Under the pieces are notes generated by a model. The model saw only the letters and a list, made by a program, of their open reading frames with translations. It had not been told where the DNA came from and ran no database searches. Made by a program: the position numbers and the translations under genes. This document shows, piece by piece, positions 1-7,190 of a stretch of 64,000 nucleotides of DNA. Each line of letters starts with the position of its first letter. Positions within the stretch are counted from its first letter, which is position 1. Source of the stretch: Taklimakanibacter lacteus (GTDB lineage: Bacteria > Pseudomonadota > Alphaproteobacteria > Rhizobiales > Aestuariivirgaceae); contig QOZQ01000003.1 of NCBI GenBank assembly GCA_003576695.1, forward strand, positions 248,001-312,000. Reading direction: 5' to 3'.

Positions 1-144
1 AAGATCCCGCCGCCCATGTTCAACGACATATGGGCGATGGCGCATCCGCTGCACAAGCAACTGGTCATCGACGGCAACACGCTGCCCTTCTGGCAGAATC
101 TGCGCGCGTTGTCGCGCATGCTCTCGCTGATGAGACAGGTCTAG
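1..144 (+). CDS. C-terminal fragment of an unidentified protein
   Basis: An open frame enters from the left edge and gives 47 residues ending ...LSRMLSLMRQV before the stop at 142-144. I do not recognise a family in this tail. The next gene starts 13 bases later with its ribosome site AGGAG overlapping this stop, so the fragment is probably the upstream member of the same operon. It could belong to the missing part of the ABC system below, but nothing in the tail proves that. Confidence 0.55.
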   Translation, partial: KIPPPMFNDIWAMAHPLHKQLVIDGNTLPFWQNLRALSRMLSLMRQV

Positions 145-157
145 GAGATTTACGCTC

Positions 158-1114
158 ATGAACACCCACGATCCGATTGTCGGCCGGTATGTCTATGTCC
201 AGTGCGAAGGCAAGACCTACCGCACTTACTATGAAGAGCATGGCGATGGCATTCCGCTGGTCTGCCTGCATACCGCGGGCACCGACGGGCGCCAGTACCG
301 CCACCAGCTATGCGATCCCGATATCAGCCAGAACTATCGCGTCATCGCCTTCGACATGCCGTGGCACGGCAAGTCTATCCCGCCCTCCGACTTTTACCTG
401 ATGGAGGACGAGTACAAGCTGACGACCCGATTCTATTGCGAGTTCATCGTCGCCTTCTGCCGGGCGCTCGATCTCAAGAAGCCGGTGATCATGGGGCAGT
501 CGATGGGCGGCAATGTCTGCCTGGCGCTGGCGCTGAAATACGAGAACGAATTTTCCGCCCTGATCGCGCTCGAGGCCTGCGATTATTCCCCGGGCTGGTG
601 GATCGACCCGCTGCATCATCCGCATATCCATGGGGGCGAAGTGGTGGCGACTTCGGTTTTCGGCCTGATGTCGCCGGAATCGCCGGACGAATACCGTTGG
701 GAGACCTGGTGGTATTATGCGCAGGGCGGCCCCGGCATCTTCAAGGGCGACCTTTATTTCTACAGCGTCGATTCCGATCTGCGCGACCAGGTGCACAAGA
801 TTTCCGGCAAGGTGCCGATCTTCTTCCTGACCGGCGAATATGATTTTGCCTGCACGCCGGAGATGACGGAACGGACCGCCGAGAAGGTGAAGAACTCCGA
901 ATGTATCATTTTCAGCGGCGGCCATTTCCCGACCTCGGAGGACCCGGTCAAGTTCAAGGGTGTCATTGCGCCGGTGCTGAAGAAGATCCTCGGGCTCGAT
1001 CCGGAGCGCCGCGGCCAGGCTCCTGGCCTCGGCGCCCGGGCGGGCATCACGGATTCGCGCGCCATCGGCCGGAACGAGCGTCCGGGCGATGGCCGGCGGG
1101 TCATCGACCTTTGA
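158..1114 (+). CDS. Alpha/beta-fold hydrolase
   Basis: The 318-residue protein is a serine hydrolase of the alpha/beta superfamily; substrate unknown. Visible: oxyanion-loop region LHTAGTDGR (about 38-45), nucleophile elbow G-Q-S-M-G-G with Ser115, candidate acid Asp229 in LTGEYDF and His256 in SGGHFP, all in family order. No signal peptide, so probably cytoplasmic. The ATG has AGGAG about 10 bases upstream. After residue 285 there is a hydrophilic Arg/Gly-rich tail beyond the usual fold. It opens the cluster of membrane proteins and may process a substrate handled by the transporter, which is inference from position only. Confidence 0.85.
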   Translation: MNTHDPIVGRYVYVQCEGKTYRTYYEEHGDGIPLVCLHTAGTDGRQYRHQLCDPDISQNYRVIAFDMPWHGKSIPPSDFYLMEDEYKLTTRFYCEFIVAFCRALDLKKPVIMGQSMGGNVCLALALKYENEFSALIALEACDYSPGWWIDPLHHPHIHGGEVVATSVFGLMSPESPDEYRWETWWYYAQGGPGIFKGDLYFYSVDSDLRDQVHKISGKVPIFFLTGEYDFACTPEMTERTAEKVKNSECIIFSGGHFPTSEDPVKFKGVIAPVLKKILGLDPERRGQAPGLGARAGITDSRAIGRNERPGDGRRVIDL

Positions 1115-1175
1115 TGGGCTGGGCGGGCGGCAGCGCCCGTCCGCCTGCTTGCAAGGGAAGCCGTAGGGCCACCTG

Positions 1176-2543
1176 ATGTCGCAGTCGCGGGGTTCACAGA
1201 ACACCTACCTGCTGGTACCGATCCTGCTGATCGCCGTGCTGCTGAGCACCGCGGTGATCCGCGGGCCGAATCTCGTTTCGCTGTCGGGCTTCGGCAGCGC
1301 GATCATCGTTTCGGCGCCGCTCATCCTCGCGACCTACGCACTAATGGCACTGGCAGTCGCGGGACGTGGGACGGTCGATCTCGCCGTCGGTCCGCTGCTC
1401 GCCTTCATCAATGTTTCGGTGGTGAAACTGAACGGGCTCGGCGTCGTGACCTCACCGCTCGGCGTCTTCATCGTCGCCCTCGGCATCGGGGTTCTTTACC
1501 AGCTGCTGTTCGCGCTCATCATCATCGTCGTGAGAGTCCAGCCGATCATCGTCGCGCTGAGCGGTTTCCTGGCGCTGACCGGCATCAATCTGGTGATCCT
1601 TCCCCGGCCTGGTGGTGTGGCGCCGGACTGGATGTCATCCTGGGGACTCGGCAACACCATCTTCTCGCCGGTCCTATTGATGCTGGTCATCGCAACCGGC
1701 GGCTGGCTGCTGTTCACGCTCACATCCTTCTACGGCAATCTCAGGATGATGGGCTATGACGAGCGGGCGGCCTATACCAGCGGCGTCAGGATCAATATCG
1801 TGCGTATCGGCGCGCATGTGATTGCCGGATTGTTCGTAGGCCTCGCGGCGATCTGCTACACCGGGCTCATCGCATCGGGCGACCCGACGCAAGGCACGAC
1901 GATGACGCTGACCGCCGTCACCGCTTTGGTGCTCGGCGGCATCAGCCTGTCGGGCGGACGCGGCGGCGTGACCGGCGCGCTTCTCGGTGCGCTCAACCTC
2001 TTCCTCATCGGCTATGTGCTTGCCACGTTCAATTTCGGTGCCGTCCAGGCCTTCGTCACGCAGCTCTTCTATGGGCTGATCCTGGTCCTGTCGCTGCTTC
2101 TCACACTGCTCGTGCCGATCATCGGGCGCTATGTCTATTTCATCTCGCCTTTCGCCGCATTCATGGTCCTTGGCTCGATTGTCGCCGGCATCATGCTGCA
2201 GGTCAGCACCCAGACCACCTATGTTGCGACGAGCACGGCCCCGGTTGCAGTTCCCGCGGCCGATGTCCTGGGCCGCTACCTGCTACTGTTGCCGGGCGAT
2301 CCGACCGGTGCCGGCCTGCCGTCGTTCAGTCCGCTGCTGCAAGTGCTGTTCGTGCTGGCTGCGGTTCTCCTGGCGATCACCTTCACGATCCGGGTAACTG
2401 TCGCGGAGGCTCTGTCGCTTCGTCTCGGGGCTTTCCTCTATGCATTCGTCTCGGCTCTGATCCTGCTTCTCTTCTTCGTTGTGGCGGGCCAGAGTCAGCC
2501 GCTTCCGGGGGATCAGCCCGCTTCTCTGGGTGAGCAACGATGA
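1176..2543 (+). CDS. Ribose-type ABC transporter permease with C-terminal extension
   Basis: 455 residues, largely hydrophobic. The first about 310 residues resemble the BPD_transp_2 (RbsC/XylH-like) permease fold, including the G-rich loop near 250-270 (VLGGISLSGGRGGVTGALLG) expected to contact the ATPase. Residues about 320-440 add roughly three more membrane spans with a periplasmic-looking loop, which is longer than the usual 320-350 residues. The stop overlaps the next permease start by 4 bases, so the two are translationally coupled. No ATP-binding subunit or binding protein follows; they may lie left of the window. Substrate unknown. Confidence 0.8.
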   Translation: MSQSRGSQNTYLLVPILLIAVLLSTAVIRGPNLVSLSGFGSAIIVSAPLILATYALMALAVAGRGTVDLAVGPLLAFINVSVVKLNGLGVVTSPLGVFIVALGIGVLYQLLFALIIIVVRVQPIIVALSGFLALTGINLVILPRPGGVAPDWMSSWGLGNTIFSPVLLMLVIATGGWLLFTLTSFYGNLRMMGYDERAAYTSGVRINIVRIGAHVIAGLFVGLAAICYTGLIASGDPTQGTTMTLTAVTALVLGGISLSGGRGGVTGALLGALNLFLIGYVLATFNFGAVQAFVTQLFYGLILVLSLLLTLLVPIIGRYVYFISPFAAFMVLGSIVAGIMLQVSTQTTYVATSTAPVAVPAADVLGRYLLLLPGDPTGAGLPSFSPLLQVLFVLAAVLLAITFTIRVTVAEALSLRLGAFLYAFVSALILLLFFVVAGQSQPLPGDQPASLGEQR

Positions 2544-3958
2544 GCGATCTCTCCCCCAGGACCGATCGTCCGGCCATGGCCTTCATTCCAAGGTCGTCCT
2601 TCCTGGTCTGGCTCAACCTGGCCATCACGCTTCTGATCGGCGGCGCGGGCTTCGGCCTCGGCTTCGCCCAGGGCCTGAGCGCCCAGCTCGTCATTCTTTA
2701 TACGGTGATCTCCAGCGCGGTGCTGTTCTGGCTCATCAACTATGTCGCGGTCGTATTCGAATCCCGCCGCGCCGCGGTGCAGGAGAGCGAGACTGGAGAG
2801 GGGGCGAGATCCGCTTCGGGTGCCAAAGGCGTCTGGCAGGGCAATCGCGCCCTGATCATCGCCATGGGCCTGCTCCTCATCGCCTATCTGATCGTCACCG
2901 CGACCGTCCCGGCATTCCGCACGGTGCCGAACCTTCTCGGCTTTCTGCTGCTTGAGGCCATTCTGGTCTTTGCCTTCAAGGTCAGCGGCGTCTTCGTCCA
3001 TGGCCGTAGCGCCTTCATCGGTCTCATCGTCCTCCTGGCGCTGATCGTGATCAGCTCATTCACGATCCCCGGCTTCCTGTCGGGTCCCAACATCAAGGCA
3101 ATCCTGCTGTTCGCCGCCTTCCTCGGCATCGCCTGCGTCGGACAGACATTGGTGGCGCTGCTCGGCGGTCTCGATCTGTCGATCCCCTTCGTCATCGGCG
3201 CCTCCAATATCGGGCTGCTCTATCTGATCGGTCTCGGCGTTCCGTCCTGGCTTGCCTTCGCCATTGTGCTGACGGTCGGCGGCATCATCGGCCTCATCAA
3301 CGGCGTGCTGTCCTACCGATTGCAGGGCCAGGCTTTGATCCTCACGCTCGGCATGGGTTTCGCGGTCGCAGGATTCGTGCAGATTCTCACCAGCATCGGC
3401 TCGTCCTTCAGCGGCAATGTCTATGGCACGGTTCCCGGCTGGCTGCAGAACCTCGCCGCGATGAACGGCGTCACCTTCGGGCTCGCGGTGCCGCCGACGA
3501 TCCTGCTGTGGATCGTGCTCGCCGTCATCGTCATCATCGCGCTGCGCTATTCTGCCTATGGCCGTTATATCTATGCGCTCGGCGGCAATCGCCGCTCGGC
3601 CAAGCTCGTCGGCGTATCGGAGTTCAAATACTGGACTCTGGCCTATACGATCAGCGGCTGCTTCGCGGCTTTGACCGGGTCACTGCTGCTCGGCTGGAGC
3701 GGCGGCGGCTTCATCGGCGTCGGCGATCAATATCTCTTCACTACGCTTGCCGCAGTCGTCATCGGGGGAACATCCCTCATGGGCGGCTATGGCGGTTACG
3801 GTTTCACGGTGATCGGTGTCCTGGTCCTGCAGGTGCTCAGCGCCTTCCTGATCGGCATCGGTCTCAAATACGAGTGGCAGCAATTCATCTTCGGGCTCCT
3901 GATACTGCCGATGGTCGCGCTCTATGGGCGCATGCCTCACATCAGGTCGCAAGTCTAG
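2540..3958 (+). CDS. Ribose-type ABC transporter permease with N-terminal extension
   Basis: 472 residues. Residues about 160-465 form an RbsC-like permease core: GGLDLSIPFVIGASN, then YGRYIYALGGNRRSAKLVGV, then VVIGGTSLMGGYGGYGFTVIG. The first about 150 residues are an extra module with two early spans, a short charged stretch (about 75-95) and two further spans. Starts in an ATGA overlap with the preceding permease, so the pair is probably a heterodimeric channel. The lysine-less rhodopsin homologue follows after 9 bases. Substrate cannot be read from the sequence. Confidence 0.8.
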   Translation: MSDLSPRTDRPAMAFIPRSSFLVWLNLAITLLIGGAGFGLGFAQGLSAQLVILYTVISSAVLFWLINYVAVVFESRRAAVQESETGEGARSASGAKGVWQGNRALIIAMGLLLIAYLIVTATVPAFRTVPNLLGFLLLEAILVFAFKVSGVFVHGRSAFIGLIVLLALIVISSFTIPGFLSGPNIKAILLFAAFLGIACVGQTLVALLGGLDLSIPFVIGASNIGLLYLIGLGVPSWLAFAIVLTVGGIIGLINGVLSYRLQGQALILTLGMGFAVAGFVQILTSIGSSFSGNVYGTVPGWLQNLAAMNGVTFGLAVPPTILLWIVLAVIVIIALRYSAYGRYIYALGGNRRSAKLVGVSEFKYWTLAYTISGCFAALTGSLLLGWSGGGFIGVGDQYLFTTLAAVVIGGTSLMGGYGGYGFTVIGVLVLQVLSAFLIGIGLKYEWQQFIFGLLILPMVALYGRMPHIRSQV

Positions 3959-3967
3959 GGGAAGCAC

Positions 3968-4657
3968 ATGTTAGGCACACTGTTCCAATCCAGCGATCTG
4001 GTCAGCACATCCTTCGGGGTCGCGACGATCGCGACGCTCGCTTGCGCGGCGCTGATGCTGCTCGGCATGAGCTGGAGCGCCGAGCGGTGGCGGGTGCCGG
4101 TCGCGCTCGCCGGCGTGGCGCTGCTCGCTTCCGGCTTCCACTATCTCGAAACCACCCAGATCTGGTTGAGTTCGCAGCAGATGACGGCGGCACCGCGCTA
4201 TATCGGCTGGTTCGTCGTGCATCCGCTGCAGGTGGCGTCGGTCTATTTTTTCGCCCGCATCGTCGGTCCGGTGCCGGTCGGCGTGTTCTGGCGCATCACG
4301 GCGGCGGCGATCCTCATGGTGCTGAGCCGGTTTCTCGGTGATGCCCAGATCTTCAACCCGACGCTCGGCGTCTTGTTGTCGATAGCCTTCTGGCTCTACA
4401 TTCTGGGCGAAATGTATTTCGGTGCGATGAGCGATGCCGTGCGCAAATCGTCTCGCCACATCCGTCTCGGCTATTTCTGGATCCGCCTGATCCTTACCAT
4501 AGGCTGGGCGGTCTATCCGATACTGCACTTCGTCGATGTGGTGATCGGAACCGGCCATGTGCGCAGCATCATCGTACTCTACACGGTCGCCGATCTCGTC
4601 AATCTCATAACCGTCTCGCTGATCATCCTGGCCGTTGCCGGCAAGGAACGATTCTGA
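3968..4657 (+). CDS. Microbial-rhodopsin-fold protein lacking the retinal-binding lysine
   Basis: 229 residues with seven predicted membrane helices that align by eye to proteorhodopsin. Helix B has GFHYLETTQIWL with His58 (matching PR His75). Helix C has R77-Y-I-G-W-F-V-V-H-P-L against RYIDWLLTVPL, so the proton acceptor Asp97 is Gly80, Thr101 is Val84 and the donor Glu108 is Ser91. Helix F has TIGWAVYP (Trp180, Tyr183, Pro184). Helix G has YTVADLVNL against YNLADFVNK: Asp209 (PR Asp227) is kept but Schiff-base Lys231 is Leu213, encoded by CTC, which is at least two base changes from a Lys codon. The frame is intact. It cannot bind retinal covalently in the usual way and is unlikely to pump protons; a sensory, structural or ligand-binding role is open. 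Confidence 0.8.
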   Translation: MLGTLFQSSDLVSTSFGVATIATLACAALMLLGMSWSAERWRVPVALAGVALLASGFHYLETTQIWLSSQQMTAAPRYIGWFVVHPLQVASVYFFARIVGPVPVGVFWRITAAAILMVLSRFLGDAQIFNPTLGVLLSIAFWLYILGEMYFGAMSDAVRKSSRHIRLGYFWIRLILTIGWAVYPILHFVDVVIGTGHVRSIIVLYTVADLVNLITVSLIILAVAGKERF

Positions 4658-4717
4658 GGCGGAAAGAAACTCCATGCCGCCGGTGGCGGTCTCGAAGGAA
4701 AGCGGAGGACTTCCAAA

Positions 4718-6691
4718 ATGACAGGCGCAAACGCAATCGCAGTAGTCATCCTGCTGATCATACTCATCGCGATCGGCGTCTATCTGCTGCACTGGCTTTA
4801 CCGGCACTCGTCGAAGGACCAGTCCTTCGTGCGCACCGGTTTGCGCGGCGAACGCGTGGTCATGGGCGGTGGCGCGTTGGTGGTGCCGATCGTCCATAAC
4901 ATCACGCGCGTGAACATGAACGCCATTCCGCTCGAAATCCGGCGGCTCGGCGAGCAATCTTTGATCACCAGGAACAAGATGCGTGTCGATATCGTCTGCG
5001 AATTCTTCGTACGGGTCATGCCGACCAGGGAAGGCGTTTCGACCGCCGCCCGCACGCTCGGCGAGAGGACGCAAAGTGCTGCCGACCTCAAGGAGATCGT
5101 GCAGGGGCGCTTCATCGACGCCATGGCCGCTGTGGCGGCCACGATGACCATGGACGAGATCCATACCGGCCGTGGCCGCTATATGAGCGAAGTTGCCGCA
5201 CTTGCCACCAAGACGCTGGGTGCCAACGGGCTCGAGCTTGAGAACGCCTCGCTGACCAGCCTCAACCAGACCGACATTTCGATATTCAATCCGGCCAATG
5301 CCTTTGACGCCGAAGGCCTGACCCGGCTTACCGAGGAAATCGAGGAGCGCCGCAAGCTGCGCAACCAGATCGAGAATGCGGCACGCATCGAGATCAAGCT
5401 CAAGGATTACGAGACCGAGCAGCGCGCCATCGAGATCGATCGCGACCTCGAATATGCCCGCATTGGGCAGGCCCGCGATATCGAAACGAGGCGGGCGGCG
5501 CAGCTCGCCCAGATCGAGGAGGAGCGCTCGACCTCGGCAATCAGCATCCAGAATGCCAAGGTCCGGGCCGAGCAGGAAGCCGAGCGCATCCGTATTGCCA
5601 AGGACCGCCTGGTCGAGGCGGAACGGATCAATACGGCCAACGAGATCCGGGCGCTCGAGATCGAAAGGCAGAAGGAGACCGATCTCGTCGAGATCAATTC
5701 GCGCAGGGAGGTCCGGATAAACAGCGAGAATGCGGATGCCGAGGAAGAAAAGGCGCGCATCGCCAAGCGCTACAATGTCGACCTCGAGCGTCTGAAGAAG
5801 GACGAGGAGATCGTCCATCTCGAGATCGTCAAGAACCAGAAGATCAAGCTGGCGGAAACTTCGTCTTATCGCAAGACCGAGGATGCCCACATACTGGCGA
5901 ACCGCGAGCTCGATGAGCTGCGCATCGCGGCGCGCAAATATGTCGACAAGTACGAGATCGAGCAGCAGAAGGAAGTCGAGATCATCGACAAGGAGCGATT
6001 GATCGCTGTCATCAATAAGTCGATCGAGGAAGCCTATGCCAAGACCGACGCGGCGGAGGCCTGGAAGGTCCAGGCCAAGCTCGAGGAAGAAATCGTCAGC
6101 GCCAGGGAAGAAGAAGTCGCCGACCGGCTGAAGCGGGTCGAGCTGATCGCCGCATCCGCCAGGCACGAGCGCGAGGCGCAGCGGCTTGTTTCCGCCGCCA
6201 AGGCGGAGAAGGAGGCGACCGAGATGCGGGCGCTGGCCGAGATCGCCGAAGCCAATGCGGCGGAAGTGCGTTACGCCAAGGATGCGGAAGGACAGCGCCT
6301 GCTCAACGAATCGGAGAATTTGCGCTCCGATGCCAGCCGGCGCAGCGCCATCTATGAGAATCTGGTGCGCAACCTGCCCAATATCATCCGCGAGACCGTC
6401 AAGCCGATGGAGAACATCGACTCGATCAAGATCCTGCAGGTGGACGGCCTGCCCGGCCTCAACAGCCCCTCGGAAATGGCGGGAAGCGAAGGCGGTGGCG
6501 GGGGAGGCGGCAGCGGTAACATGACCGACCGGGTGGTCAATTCGGCAATGAAATACCGCACACAGGTCGCCTTCGTGGATGGGCTCATGAAGGATCTGGG
6601 ATTGCCGATCGAGAATCTCGGGAGTGCCGGCGGCATGTCGTTCCGCAACTTCCAGGGGCCCGATAAGCCGGCCAAGGACAGTGACGATTGA
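4718..6691 (+). CDS. Flotillin-like SPFH/band-7 protein (YqiK type)
   Basis: 657 residues. An N-terminal membrane helix (about 5-27) is followed by an SPFH domain (about 30-190; VRTGLRGERVVMGGGALVVPIV is typical of the YqiK/flotillin start). A very long Glu/Arg/Lys/Ala-rich coiled coil spans about 200-540. A conserved-looking segment NLPNIIRETVKPMENIDSIKIL (about 550-570) precedes a poly-glycine linker near 590 and a short C-terminal region. Flotillins scaffold membrane microdomains and oligomerise. Ribosome site GCGGAGGAC lies 8 bases before the ATG. Its position between a seven-helix protein and a transporter suggests it organises them in the membrane. Confidence 0.88.
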   Translation: MTGANAIAVVILLIILIAIGVYLLHWLYRHSSKDQSFVRTGLRGERVVMGGGALVVPIVHNITRVNMNAIPLEIRRLGEQSLITRNKMRVDIVCEFFVRVMPTREGVSTAARTLGERTQSAADLKEIVQGRFIDAMAAVAATMTMDEIHTGRGRYMSEVAALATKTLGANGLELENASLTSLNQTDISIFNPANAFDAEGLTRLTEEIEERRKLRNQIENAARIEIKLKDYETEQRAIEIDRDLEYARIGQARDIETRRAAQLAQIEEERSTSAISIQNAKVRAEQEAERIRIAKDRLVEAERINTANEIRALEIERQKETDLVEINSRREVRINSENADAEEEKARIAKRYNVDLERLKKDEEIVHLEIVKNQKIKLAETSSYRKTEDAHILANRELDELRIAARKYVDKYEIEQQKEVEIIDKERLIAVINKSIEEAYAKTDAAEAWKVQAKLEEEIVSAREEEVADRLKRVELIAASARHEREAQRLVSAAKAEKEATEMRALAEIAEANAAEVRYAKDAEGQRLLNESENLRSDASRRSAIYENLVRNLPNIIRETVKPMENIDSIKILQVDGLPGLNSPSEMAGSEGGGGGGGSGNMTDRVVNSAMKYRTQVAFVDGLMKDLGLPIENLGSAGGMSFRNFQGPDKPAKDSDD

Positions 6692-6725
6692 TTTGCGCCG
6701 CCGCGTCAAGTGAGGCAATCGCACC

Positions 6726-7190
6726 ATGCAGCCCCTGAACGAGACCGAGGCCCTGGACCGGCACGCGCTGGTCATGGCCATCTGGCTGGCGCTCGGCTTT
6801 ATCGCCGTCATATTGTTCGACTATGGCTTCGGAGCGGGAGGCATCGCGGCCATCGCCGCAGGCTTCATTGCGGTGCTCGCGGCCTTCGCCGGCCACGTGA
6901 TCACCAACGCCGTCTATGCCAGCGATTTCACAACGCGCGAAGTAGCGCTCGGCCTGGTGCTCTATGCGGCATCCCTTGTGACCCTGGCGCTCGCTGCCTT
7001 GCTGGCGCCGGATTTTGCTTCACGCAATTTCCTGCCGCTCAGCCTGGGCTTCGTTGCGATCGCTGCTGCCGTCATCATCTATATGATCATCCGCTTCGGA
7101 CTGCGTCGTTCATTCGATGCGTTCGACGTCATCAGCGACTTCCGGTCGCGGCGGACGCGGAATGATACGCCGGACGGAGGCATCAGGTGA
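6726..7190 (+). CDS. Small four-helix integral membrane protein
   Basis: 154 residues with four strongly hydrophobic segments (about 15-35, 37-58, 74-96, 104-124) and a basic Arg-rich tail (SDFRSRRTRND). No family recognised. The stop overlaps the GTG start of the downstream symporter (GTGA, 4 bases), which is the arrangement seen when a small accessory subunit is made with a larger carrier. It is longer than the small subunits of VC_2705-type symporters, so homology to those is not claimed. Confidence 0.75.
   Translation: MQPLNETEALDRHALVMAIWLALGFIAVILFDYGFGAGGIAAIAAGFIAVLAAFAGHVITNAVYASDFTTREVALGLVLYAASLVTLALAALLAPDFASRNFLPLSLGFVAIAAAVIIYMIIRFGLRRSFDAFDVISDFRSRRTRNDTPDGGIR

Noticed and set aside
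6480..6530. GGC-rich run in the flotillin-like gene as a possible frameshift or assembly error
   Set aside because: It encodes an in-frame glycine linker, and the protein continues with a normal C-terminal part.
3971..6811. A 946-codon open frame on the minus strand opposite the rhodopsin-like and flotillin-like genes
   Set aside because: It mirrors the plus-strand genes, has low-complexity charged composition typical of high-GC antisense frames, and shows no family pattern or ribosome site. The plus-strand genes have clear domains and starts.
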